Of a stretch of 64,000 nt of DNA, positions 26,883-35,045 are shown one piece after another. The DNA lies in assembly GCF_002727065.1 (NCBI RefSeq), contig NZ_PDVP01000001.1, positions 558,001-622,000 of the forward strand, given 5' to 3'. Positions within the stretch are counted from its first letter, which is position 1; each line of letters starts with the position of its first letter. The notes under the pieces were generated by a model, which searched no databases, was not told where the DNA came from, and saw only the letters and a program-made list of their open reading frames with translations. The stretch comes from Zhengella mangrovi (GTDB lineage: Bacteria; Pseudomonadota; Alphaproteobacteria; Rhizobiales; Rhizobiaceae). The translations under genes and the position numbers were made by a program.

Positions 26883-26907
26883 AACGCGGCCGAATGAACG
26901 AAGTTCC
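26883..26907 (-). promoter_or_regulatory. Sigma-EcfG promoter (GGAAC-N16-CGTT) of the DUF883 operon
   Basis: On the minus strand GGAAC is at 26907-26903 and CGTT at 26886-26883 with a 16-bp spacer; exact consensus. Confidence 0.8.
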
Positions 26908-26925
26908 GCCGGGTCCTTCACCACG

Positions 26926-26954
26926 AAAAAACCGGCCGCACGTGGCGGCCGGTT
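26926..26954 (-). terminator. Terminator of the PRC-barrel gene
   Basis: A 10-bp stem (AACCGGCCGC at 26930-26939, GCGGCCGGTT at 26945-26954). On the minus strand it is followed by a T-run (A-tract at 26926-26929 on plus). Confidence 0.88.
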
Positions 26955-26982
26955 CTTGTCTTGCCGGTCGGCAATGACGCTC

Positions 26983-28212
26983 TTAGCGCAACAGCATCTC
27001 GTCGCGGTTGTTGGCATAGGCGTTGGCGTCATAGGCCGTCTGGTTCTCCAGCTGGTCCTGCGTGTAGGCCGTGAAGATACGCAGGTCACCGTCCTGGTTC
27101 TTCATGATCTGCAGTTCGCTGGCATCCAGCGCGACCGGCTTCTCGCCGATGCCGAGGAAACCGCCGACGTCCACCACGTAGGCGTCGAGCTTGCCGTCTG
27201 CCGTCACGATGACGTCGCCGATTTCGCCGATGTCTTCGTCATTGGCGCCATAGACGCGGGTCCCGAGCAGTTCTTCGGCGCTCAGCTTGCCCTCGGCCGT
27301 GGCCTGCCAGCCTTCATGGCTGACCGCAGCGGTGGTCTCCTTGTCGACCGCCTGATTGTCCATGGCCTGCTGGTCCTTGGCGGCCGCGGCGGGCTGATCC
27401 TTCGCGGCAGCCTGCTGCTGTTCGGCCGGGACGGCGGTGTTCTGGCCATCAGCCTTCGGCTGGCTCATCGCCGTCTGGTCCTTGGTCATGGCCTTCTGCT
27501 CGGCCGAAGCGTCGGCCGCCTGCTCGTTCGACTGGTCGCCGGTCACCGACGCCACGTCGAAAGCCGGGGCATTCTCGAGGTCCTGGCGGGTGGCATCGAT
27601 CATCAGCCACTTTTCACCATCGCGCTCGACCCAGCTCAGCTTGTCGAAGTCGACGGCGACGTTTTTCTCGCCGATGCCGAGGAAGCCGCCGACACCGATC
27701 ACCACGGCTTCAGCCTGGCCGTCCTTGCCCATGACCACGTCATTGACGTCGCCGACCGAGGCCATCCGGTCCATCATGCCGTTCTGCGCCTGGTCGCTGG
27801 CAGCGGCATTGCCGGTCGTGGCGTTCTCGGCCGTGGCCTTGCCGCCGGCCGCCGTCGTGTCCTCCTTGGCAACGCGGTCATCCTTGGCCGTCGTTTCGGT
27901 GTTCTGCTGGTTCGCGGCCGTCTTGTCGGCGGACTTGGCAGCATCGGCCGGCTGGTCCGCCTTGGCCATGTCGCCGGCCTTGGCTTCACCCTTTTCGGTG
28001 TAGACCGTGGCGCCCAGCAGGCGCGACGCCAGGATCTGGTTGGCGTTGGCCTCGAAATAGCCGGATTCGGACGTCATGTCCTTGCCCGCTTCGGTCGAGA
28101 AGACCGGCTGGCCATTGTTCGTCATGTCCTTGTTCATGGACTGGTCTGCAGCCAGGGCGCCCGATGTCAGGACGGCGACCATGGCAGTGGTGGCAAACAG
28201 CTTGCTAAGCAT
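26983..28212 (-). CDS. Exported two-PRC-barrel protein with low-complexity linkers
   Basis: A 409-residue protein with a signal peptide (cleavage after ALA, about residue 22). Two PRC-barrel-like units both contain the block VGGFLGIGEK. The C-terminal unit (about residues 310-385) is continuous. The N-terminal unit is split by about 80 residues rich in Ala, Lys, Asp, Thr and Gln, and a second such linker separates the two units. PRC-barrel proteins of this exported type occur in stress loci of Hyphomicrobiales, with unknown role. ATG 28212 follows AGAGGAAAC. No EcfG site seen upstream. Confidence 0.82.
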   Translation of the reverse strand: MLSKLFATTAMVAVLTSGALAADQSMNKDMTNNGQPVFSTEAGKDMTSESGYFEANANQILASRLLGATVYTEKGEAKAGDMAKADQPADAAKSADKTAANQQNTETTAKDDRVAKEDTTAAGGKATAENATTGNAAASDQAQNGMMDRMASVGDVNDVVMGKDGQAEAVVIGVGGFLGIGEKNVAVDFDKLSWVERDGEKWLMIDATRQDLENAPAFDVASVTGDQSNEQAADASAEQKAMTKDQTAMSQPKADGQNTAVPAEQQQAAAKDQPAAAAKDQQAMDNQAVDKETTAAVSHEGWQATAEGKLSAEELLGTRVYGANDEDIGEIGDVIVTADGKLDAYVVDVGGFLGIGEKPVALDASELQIMKNQDGDLRIFTAYTQDQLENQTAYDANAYANNRDEMLLR

Positions 28213-28381
28213 GATATGTTTCCTCTGTATGTCCGGGTGGCATATGGCCGCGCGGCGCAATTCGACTTCCACACCGGTTGCGCTGCGCGGCGTTTCGTTG
28301 ACGATCTGTCAATGTGCGACTGCTGGCCTTGTTCCCCCGCCCTGACGATTTCTCTTCATCGCCTGCCGGACCGGCTCTCCC

Positions 28382-28406
28382 GGAACCACGCGCGCTCCGT
28401 TCCGTT
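28382..28406 (+). promoter_or_regulatory. Sigma-EcfG promoter (GGAAC-N16-CGTT) of the flavin reductase gene
   Basis: GGAAC at 28382-28386 and CGTT at 28403-28406, spacer 16 bp; exact consensus, 29 bp before the ATG. Confidence 0.8.
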
Positions 28407-28435
28407 CTCACTGCGAAACGAGAAGGAGAGAATGG

Positions 28436-29101
28436 ATGAGAAAAGCCGAGATCCTGGCCATCGAACCGCTCACCCGCGACGTTCACCGGTTTCGCCTGTC
28501 CAGGCCGGACGGGTTCGCCTACGAAACCGGCGATGCGACCGAGCTGGCGCTTGATCGCGACGGCTGGCGCGACGAGGCGCGGCCTTTCACCATGACGTCC
28601 CTGCCGGACGAGGATTCGCTGGAATTCACAATCAAGCGCTACCCGGACCACGACGGCGTGACGCTTCGCCTCCACGAACTGCTCGTCGGCGACGCCGTGC
28701 TTGTCGGCGATCCCTTCGAGACCTTCCGCTATCGGGGCCAGGGCGTCTTCATTGCCGGCGGCGCCGGGTTCACGCCCTTCCTGGCGATCCTGCGCGGCCT
28801 GAAGGAAAAGAGCGCACTGGCCGGCAACACGCTGGTATTCGCCAACAAGACGGAAGCCGACATCATCTGCCGCGACGAACTGGACAAGATGCCCGGGCTG
28901 GAGGTGGTCCACGTCCTGTCCGAGGAACGCCGGTCCGGCATGCACCATGGCATGGTCGACGCCGAACTGCTGCGCGAGGTGACGGGCGGCGAATTCGGCC
29001 AGGAGTTCTATCTCTGCGGGCCGCCGCCGATGATGGAAGCCGTTCAGGATGCCCTCGATACGGTCGGGGTGAAGCCGGACTCCGTCAGCCTCGACGGCTG
29101 A
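28436..29101 (+). CDS. Flavodoxin/ferredoxin reductase-type oxidoreductase (FAD/NAD-binding)
   Basis: A 221-residue FNR-fold enzyme. The FAD domain (about 1-95) holds RPFTMTS (residues 49-55), and the nucleotide domain holds GGAGFTPFLAILR and the C-terminal YLCGPPPMMEAV. There is no ferredoxin domain, so it transfers electrons between NAD(P)H and a separate carrier. AAGGAG precedes the ATG, and an exact EcfG promoter makes it a general-stress gene, perhaps for redox repair. Confidence 0.87.
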   Translation: MRKAEILAIEPLTRDVHRFRLSRPDGFAYETGDATELALDRDGWRDEARPFTMTSLPDEDSLEFTIKRYPDHDGVTLRLHELLVGDAVLVGDPFETFRYRGQGVFIAGGAGFTPFLAILRGLKEKSALAGNTLVFANKTEADIICRDELDKMPGLEVVHVLSEERRSGMHHGMVDAELLREVTGGEFGQEFYLCGPPPMMEAVQDALDTVGVKPDSVSLDG

Positions 29102-29237
29102 CCGCGGCCGGCGCACCGGGCACGCGCTATGTTTCAGGCCTTCACGTCAAGTGAAGGGCGGGGCGTCCCTGTGCCACGGTCTCGCCCCGATTGCTCCCTA
29201 GCCGGGCCCGCAGTTTCAATGAAATTGCGGGCTCGAA

Positions 29238-29585
29238 ATGAAAAACAGGTTTGTTCTTGCCGTCACGCTGGCGGCAATCGCGGTTCCCCTTGCTCTCGAC
29301 ACGGCTTCGGCGCAATGCGGTGGCGCATCGTGGTACGCGTTGCACTCGCGCACCGCTTCCGGCGAGCGGATGAACCCCGCGGCGATGACCGCCGCGCATC
29401 GCACCCTGCCGTTCGGAACGCGCGTCAAGGTCACAAACCAGCGCAACGGGCGCTCGGTCATCGTGCGCATCAACGACCGTGGTCCATTCATCAAGGGACG
29501 CGTGATCGACCTGTCCAAGGCGGCGGCGAACCGGCTGGGTTTCATTGCGCGCGGGCACACCCGGGTCTGCCTGGCCAGCAGCTGA
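29238..29585 (+). CDS. RlpA-like double-psi beta-barrel protein, exported
   Basis: A 115-residue protein with a signal peptide (cleavage after ASA, about residue 25). The mature part is a single RlpA-type barrel: [29 protein letters not shown] and the conserved [18 protein letters not shown]. RlpA proteins are lytic transglycosylases acting on naked glycan at the septum. This short form lacks the SPOR domain, so septal targeting is not assured. Confidence 0.87.
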   Translation: MKNRFVLAVTLAAIAVPLALDTASAQCGGASWYALHSRTASGERMNPAAMTAAHRTLPFGTRVKVTNQRNGRSVIVRINDRGPFIKGRVIDLSKAAANRLGFIARGHTRVCLASS

Positions 29586-29594
29586 CCGCGCCGC

Positions 29595-30938
29595 TCAGGC
29601 CCTGAGCAGCGCGCGATGATCGGCATCGCGCAGGTAACCGAGCGTTGCCAGCGCCGTGGCCGGCTTGCCGAAGAAATAGCCCTGGCCGCCACCGCAGCCG
29701 AAATCGACCAGGCGGTCGGCCTGCGCCTCTTCCTCGATCCCTTCCGCGACGACCTCCATGCCGAGGCCTTCGCACATGGCGAGAATGGCCTTGACGATAT
29801 GCTCGGACGGCCGGTCACGCAGGATTTCGGACACGAAGGCGCGGTCGATCTTCAGCTTGTCGAACTGGATTTCGCGAAGCCGTCCCAGCGACGACTGGCC
29901 GGTGCCGAAATCGTCCAGCGACACCCGGATTCCGACCCGCCGCAGGTCCTCGATGATCTTGCGGGCAGAGGCCGGATGCGTCATGACGCCGGTTTCCGTG
30001 ATCTCGACCTCCAGGCGCCGGGCGTCAAACCCGGTCCGGTCCAGGATCGCGAGGATCTGCTGTCCGGTGTTCTGGTCGACGAGTTGCGACGGCGACAGGT
30101 TGAACGACAGGAACAGATGGTCCGGCCATTGCCGTGCGGCCTCGCTCGCCTTGCGCAGGAGCAGTTGCGACAGCGGCCCGATGATGCCCCTGTCTTCCGC
30201 GATGGGAATGAACACGGACGGCGGCACGACGCCGAGGTCGCGGTCGTTCCAGCGCGCCAGGCATTCGAATCCGATCGTCCGCCGGCTGCTCAGGTTGACG
30301 ATCGGCTGGAAGTGCGGCTCCACCTCGCCGGCCGATATGGCGCGGCGCAGTGCCTGCTCGACCCGAGCCACCCGCCGTGCGTCCTCTTCCATTTCCCGGC
30401 TGAAGATCGTGGCCATCGAGCGGCCGTTCCGCTTGGCCTGGTAGAGTGCGGTTTCCGCCTTCTGCAGCAGCAGGTCGGCACTGTCGTCGGCATTGTAGTA
30501 AAGCGCTCCTCCCAGCGATGCCCCGAGGCGCGCGGTGCGGTCGCCGAGGTCGTAGGGCGCCGAGATCACCTCGAGAAGCATCTGGCCGTGCTCCCGGGCA
30601 CTCTTTTCCGTGAAGACCGCCGGGTAGAGAACCCCGAATTCGTCGCCGCCGATCCGCGCGACCAGGGCGCCTTCGCTCAGCGATGCGCGAAGCCGGAGCG
30701 CGACCTGGAGCAGGATCGCATCGCCGGCCGACCGCCCGAACAGGTCGTTGATCGGCTTGAATCCGTCCAGATCGACGATGCACACGGCGAAAGGCACCGG
30801 GTCGTCGGCATTGTCGCCGATCAGGCGGTCGATCTTGTCGCGGAATCGTTGCCTGTTGCCGAGGCCCGTCAGCGGGTCGGTCAGGTGGTAGTCGTGGCCT
30901 TCCGGCGACGATAATCGGGCCGTTGCGGTTCCTGCCAT
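29595..30938 (-). CDS. GGDEF-EAL protein (c-di-GMP turnover)
   Basis: A 447-residue cytosolic protein with a GGDEF domain (GGDEF at residues 97-101, intact) and an EAL domain in which the signature reads ECL (225-227), with the metal-binding Glu kept, plus DDFGTG and VVAEGIE. Both synthesis and breakdown of cyclic di-GMP are possible from the motifs. It has no sensor domain. A single-domain receiver gene lies 121 bp upstream on the same strand and may supply the input. Confidence 0.9.
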   Translation of the reverse strand: MAGTATARLSSPEGHDYHLTDPLTGLGNRQRFRDKIDRLIGDNADDPVPFAVCIVDLDGFKPINDLFGRSAGDAILLQVALRLRASLSEGALVARIGGDEFGVLYPAVFTEKSAREHGQMLLEVISAPYDLGDRTARLGASLGGALYYNADDSADLLLQKAETALYQAKRNGRSMATIFSREMEEDARRVARVEQALRRAISAGEVEPHFQPIVNLSSRRTIGFECLARWNDRDLGVVPPSVFIPIAEDRGIIGPLSQLLLRKASEAARQWPDHLFLSFNLSPSQLVDQNTGQQILAILDRTGFDARRLEVEITETGVMTHPASARKIIEDLRRVGIRVSLDDFGTGQSSLGRLREIQFDKLKIDRAFVSEILRDRPSEHIVKAILAMCEGLGMEVVAEGIEEEAQADRLVDFGCGGGQGYFFGKPATALATLGYLRDADHRALLRA

Positions 30939-31059
30939 GGCAGCCTTGCTTTCGCCATTTCGAAGTAGGGAAGGCTAGGCGTGAAGTCTGAATATTCCGT
31001 TTGGCTAAAATATCGCAATCGAGCGGTCTTGCCACTCGCACAAGCCGGGCAGGCGGGAT

Positions 31060-31461
31060 TCACGCCACCGGGTCGCCCAGCACCGCGCGGACATGCTGGA
31101 CGAGGATCGCCGGCGAAAACGGCTTGGCCATGTAGTCATCGGCGCCGGCCGCCAGGCAGTCCTTCCGGTTGTTCATCTCGACATAGGCGGTGACCGCGAG
31201 GATGTACGGCCGCCAGCCGTCCCGTTCTCCCTCGGCCCGGATCGCGCGAATGGCGTCGAGGCCGCTCATGTCGGGCAGGTGGATGTCCATGAGGATGAGG
31301 CGCGGCCGGTGCCGGCAGGCAAACGCGAGGACCTGCTCGCCGGTTTTGGCGAAGAGCGCCCGGTAGTGTTCGGGTTCCAGCGCGTATTCGAAGGCCATCC
31401 GGTTGATGTCATTGTCTTCACCCACGAGGATATCGATCTCGTGCCCGTGGCTCGCTCCCAT
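31060..31461 (-). CDS. CheY-like single-domain response regulator
   Basis: A 133-residue receiver with the acidic pair (GEDND), phospho-acceptor Asp in LILMDIHLPDMSG, Thr in VTAY and Lys in MAKPF, so it should be phosphorylatable. There is no output domain. ATG 31461 follows GGAGG. It precedes the GGDEF-EAL gene on the same strand and resembles the DivK/PleD-type receivers. It may act on that enzyme or on a hybrid kinase elsewhere. Confidence 0.85.
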   Translation of the reverse strand: MGASHGHEIDILVGEDNDINRMAFEYALEPEHYRALFAKTGEQVLAFACRHRPRLILMDIHLPDMSGLDAIRAIRAEGERDGWRPYILAVTAYVEMNNRKDCLAAGADDYMAKPFSPAILVQHVRAVLGDPVA

Positions 31462-31652
31462 GCCGTCCTCCGCGGTTTCATGTTTGCCGGAAAACAACCA
31501 TATGGTTGCACTCGCCGGCGCACCGGTAAATAGGCCGAAAGCCGCAGATGGCGGATCGTGGCGCGAGGCGATTGGCAAACGGGCCGCCCGGCGATACATC
31601 ATCACCATCGGTTAGACGCCGGCACAGGCCGGGCACGAGGGAGCAAGCGGGA

Positions 31653-32600
31653 ATGGCCTTGAAAATCGCGGTCCAGATGGATCATGTCTCCACCATCCAG
31701 ATTGCGGGTGATACCACGTTCGCGCTTTGCCTCGAGGCACAGGACCGCGGCCATCGCCTGTTTCACTACACGCCGGACCGCCTGACCCAGGAGGACGGCC
31801 GCATATGGGCCCGCGTCGAACCCCTCGAGGTGCGCGACGAGAAGGGCCGCCACTACACGCTGGGTGAGCCCGTTCGCACCGATCTCTCCGAGATGGACGT
31901 GGTGCTGCTGCGCCAGGATCCGCCCTTCGACATGAATTACATCACGACCACGCACCTGCTGGAGCGGATTCATCCGCAGACCCTGGTCGTCAATGACCCG
32001 GCCTGGGTCCGCAATTCGCCGGAGAAGATCTTTGTCACCGAGTTCGCCGATCTCATGCCGGCGACCCTGATCACGCGGGACCGCGAGGAAGTCGCCGCCT
32101 TTCGTGCCAAGCATGGCGATGTCATCATCAAGCCGCTCTACGGCAACGGCGGCGCGGGCATCTTTCACATGCGCGAAGACGATCGCAACCTCGCCTCGCT
32201 GCTGGAAATGTTCGAGCAGGTGTTCCGCGAGCCCTACATCGTCCAGCAATACCTGCCGGCCGTCCGCCAGGGCGACAAGCGGATCATTCTCATCGACGGC
32301 GAGCCGGTGGGCGCGATCAACCGCATTCCGGCCGATCATGACAGCCGGTCGAACATGCATGTCGGCGGCCGGGCCGTCCATTCCGAGCTGACGGCCCGCG
32401 AACGCGAGATATGCGCCCGCATCGGCCCGGCACTGCGCGATCGCGGGTTCATCCTCGTCGGCATCGACGTGATCGGCGATGTCATGACCGAGATCAACGT
32501 GACGTCCCCGACCGGCGTGCGCGAGGTCAGGCGCTTTGGTGGTGCCGATATCGCCGCGCTGTTCTGGGATGCGGTGGAAACGCGGGTTTCGGGAGGCTGA
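31653..32600 (+). CDS. gshB: Glutathione synthetase
   Basis: A 315-residue ATP-grasp enzyme that joins gamma-glutamylcysteine and glycine, the second step of glutathione synthesis in the cytosol. The family blocks [43 protein letters not shown] and VTSPTGVRE are present. Length equals E. coli GshB. The ATG at 31653 is preceded by GCGGGA. Divergent from the receiver gene. Confidence 0.96.
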   Translation: MALKIAVQMDHVSTIQIAGDTTFALCLEAQDRGHRLFHYTPDRLTQEDGRIWARVEPLEVRDEKGRHYTLGEPVRTDLSEMDVVLLRQDPPFDMNYITTTHLLERIHPQTLVVNDPAWVRNSPEKIFVTEFADLMPATLITRDREEVAAFRAKHGDVIIKPLYGNGGAGIFHMREDDRNLASLLEMFEQVFREPYIVQQYLPAVRQGDKRIILIDGEPVGAINRIPADHDSRSNMHVGGRAVHSELTAREREICARIGPALRDRGFILVGIDVIGDVMTEINVTSPTGVREVRRFGGADIAALFWDAVETRVSGG

Positions 32601-32776
32601 TCCGGGGCAGGTGTTCCCGGGCTGCAACCGGCTGCAACCCGGTTCGTGCAATGCGGGAATTCCGTTCCCGTCCTGTTCTTGATTTCTTCTCCTCGCTGTG
32701 ATTTTGTGGCGGCAGGCGTGCTGACAACACTTGCTGCCGGACGCGAAGGGGCGCGGCCGGGGCGGGGAGACGACAC

Positions 32777-34309
32777 ATGGTGTCACGTGTCCGCACGGTC
32801 GCATTCCAGGGAATCGAGGCGGTTCCGGTCGATGTCCAGGTCATGGTCGCGCCGGGAAAGATGAACATGCACATCGTCGGCCTGCCGGACAAGGCGGTGG
32901 CCGAGAGCCGTGAGCGCGTCCAGGCCGCGCTGCATGCCTCCGGCCTGTCCATGCCGGTCAAGAAGGTCACGGTAAATCTCGCGCCCGCGGACCTGCCCAA
33001 GGAGGGCAGCCACTACGACCTCCCGATTGCGCTCGGGCTGATGGCTGCGCTCGGTGCCGTGCCGGCCGATGCTCTGGCGTCCTACGTGGTGCTTGGCGAA
33101 CTCGCGCTGGATGGCACCATCGCGCCCGTTGCCGGTGCGCTGCCGGCGGCCATGGGTGCCAATGCCGATGCCCTCGGCCTCATCTGCCCCTATGCCTGCG
33201 GCGCCGAGGCCGCCTGGGCCGGCGAGGAAATGGATATCCTGGCGCCGCGCAGCCTGATCGCCATCGCCAATCATTTTCGCGGCACCCAGGTTCTGTCACG
33301 ACCCGAGCCGATGATCCGCCAGCTTCCCGCCGGCCTGCCGGACATGGCCGATATCAAGGGGCAGGAAACCGCCAAACGCGCCCTCGAGGTGGCTGCGGCC
33401 GGGGGCCACAACCTGCTGATGGTGGGACCGCCGGGATCCGGGAAGTCGATGCTCGCCCAGCGGCTTCCTTCCATCCTGCCGCGCCTGAGCCCGCGCGAAC
33501 TGCTAGACGTGTCGATGATCGCTTCCATCGCCGGCGAACTGGCGGGCGGCAAGCTTTCCGACCGCAGGCCATTCCGTGCCCCCCATCATTCCGCGTCCAT
33601 GGCGGCCATGGTGGGCGGTGGCGTTCGCGCCCGGCCAGGCGAGGTGTCGCTTGCACACAACGGCGTCCTCTTTCTCGACGAGTTTCCGGAGTTCTCGCCC
33701 GCGGTCCTGGATTCCCTGCGCCAGCCGCTCGAAACCGGCGAATGTTTCATCGCCCGTGCCAATCACCGCGTCTCCTATCCGGCCCGGATACAACTCGTCG
33801 CGGCCATGAACCCGTGCCGGTGCGGCATGGCGGGCGAGCCGGGTCATCGCTGCGCCCGCGGGCCGCGCTGCCAGAGCGAATACCAGGCCCGCATTTCAGG
33901 CCCCCTGCTGGACCGGATCGACCTGCGGGTGGACGTTCCCGCCGTTTCCGCGGCCGACCTCATCCGCCCCGCGCCGGCCGAGACCTCGGCAACGGTCGCG
34001 GCCCGTGTCGCCCGGGCACGCGGTCTCCAGGCAGAGCGTTACCTCGCCCTTGGCCTGTCGCCGGCTACGACCAATGCCCACTGTCCGACAGCGCTTGTGG
34101 AACAGGTGGCTGGTCCCGATGCCCCGGGCCTGCAACTCCTGCAGGATGCAGCGGAAAAGGCGGGCTTTTCGGCGCGCGCCTACCACCGCGTGCTGAAGGT
34201 GGCGCGGACCCTGGCCGACCTCGACGGTGCCGACACCGTCGGCCGGATCCACCTGGCCGAATCCATATCCTACCGAATGGCCGGGGAGCGAATGGTCTCG
34301 GCCGCCTAA
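32777..34309 (+). CDS. comM: YifB/ComM family Mg-chelatase-like AAA+ ATPase
   Basis: A 510-residue protein with an N-terminal ChlI-type domain, a AAA+ core (Walker A GPPGSGKS near residue 218), the zinc motif CRCGMAGEPGHRC..GPRC, and the C-terminal Mg_chelatase_C domain. ComM is a hexameric helicase that widens the D-loop during natural transformation in several bacteria; in most Alphaproteobacteria its role is untested. The 176 bp upstream contain no further gene. Confidence 0.93.
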   Translation: MVSRVRTVAFQGIEAVPVDVQVMVAPGKMNMHIVGLPDKAVAESRERVQAALHASGLSMPVKKVTVNLAPADLPKEGSHYDLPIALGLMAALGAVPADALASYVVLGELALDGTIAPVAGALPAAMGANADALGLICPYACGAEAAWAGEEMDILAPRSLIAIANHFRGTQVLSRPEPMIRQLPAGLPDMADIKGQETAKRALEVAAAGGHNLLMVGPPGSGKSMLAQRLPSILPRLSPRELLDVSMIASIAGELAGGKLSDRRPFRAPHHSASMAAMVGGGVRARPGEVSLAHNGVLFLDEFPEFSPAVLDSLRQPLETGECFIARANHRVSYPARIQLVAAMNPCRCGMAGEPGHRCARGPRCQSEYQARISGPLLDRIDLRVDVPAVSAADLIRPAPAETSATVAARVARARGLQAERYLALGLSPATTNAHCPTALVEQVAGPDAPGLQLLQDAAEKAGFSARAYHRVLKVARTLADLDGADTVGRIHLAESISYRMAGERMVSAA

Positions 34310-34322
34310 AGGGGAAAGAGCA

Positions 34323-34472
34323 ATTCCAGCGAAAGTGGGCACCGGTTTCGTGTCCGGAATTGCGTTGGGGAAGAGACGATTCCAGCGAAAGTGGGTACCG
34401 GTTTCGTGTCCGGAATTGCGTTGGGGAAGAGACCATTCCAGCGAAAGTTGGTACCGGTTTCGCGTCCGGATT
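34323..34472. repeat. Three tandem copies of a 56-bp palindrome-containing repeat
   Basis: Copies start at 34323, 34379 and 34435, exact period 56 bp; the third is partial (about 38 bp). Each contains the imperfect palindrome core GCGAAAGTGGGTACCGGTTTCG and TCCGGAATTGCG. This core resembles interspersed palindromic repeats seen between genes in Hyphomicrobiales. The array starts 14 bp after the comM stop and lies in a 337-bp gene-free stretch before trxA. Confidence 0.85.
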
Positions 34473-34561
34473 CGCCAGCCATCGAGGTTGGCCTGCTTCC
34501 AGGGCCGCTCTGCGATGAGCGGAAATCCACGGGCGTCGCGGCGTCGCCGGCCGTTCCCATG

Positions 34562-34589
34562 AAAAAACCCCGGCGGTCACCCGCCGGGG
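34562..34589 (-). terminator. Terminator of the divL-...-addA-trxA unit
   Basis: A 9-bp perfect stem (CCCCGGCGG at 34568-34576, CCGCCGGGG at 34581-34589) followed on the minus strand by six T, 58 bp beyond the trxA stop. Confidence 0.93.
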
Positions 34590-34646
34590 CCAATCGGGGC
34601 AAACGAACCGCGCAGTGCGGGGTTGTTTGCGAAAACGTCGGGCCGG

Positions 34647-34973
34647 TCAGGCGACGGCGCCGGAAATCCAGGACGACAGGGCCGTCTTCGGCGCTGCGCC
34701 GACCTTCATGTCGGCCACTTCGCCGCCCTTGAAGATCATCAGCGTCGGGATGGAGCGCACGCCGTACTGTGCGGCCAGTTCCGGGTTCTCGTCGATATTG
34801 ACCTTGGCGATCTTGATCTTGCCGGCCATTTCACCGGCGATCTCGTCCAGCGCCGGGGCAATCATCTTGCACGGGCCGCACCACTCGGCCCAGAAGTCCA
34901 CCACCACGGGCTCGGCGGAGCCGAGCACATCGGCCTGGAAGTTGGATTTGTCGATCTTGACGGTCGCCATCAT
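34647..34973 (-). CDS. trxA: Thioredoxin 1
   Basis: A 108-residue thioredoxin with the redox motif WCGPC, the cis-Pro block [10 protein letters not shown] and no signal peptide, so it is the cytosolic protein disulfide reductant. Two ATG codons are adjacent (34973 and 34970); AAGGAG fits either. It is separated from addA by 72 bp with its own ribosome site. The addA-trxA order is conserved in Hyphomicrobiales. Confidence 0.97.
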   Translation of the reverse strand: MMATVKIDKSNFQADVLGSAEPVVVDFWAEWCGPCKMIAPALDEIAGEMAGKIKIAKVNIDENPELAAQYGVRSIPTLMIFKGGEVADMKVGAAPKTALSSWISGAVA

Positions 34974-35045
34974 TCGTTCTCCTTGCAGGAATCGGGTTGG
35001 CGACAATGTGGTCCTTCGCCAGCCGCTGTTCAAGTCACAACTTTG

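Noticed and set aside
34323-34472. CRISPR array
   Set aside because: Three contiguous 56-bp units with no unique spacers between them and no cas genes; this is a tandem palindromic repeat.
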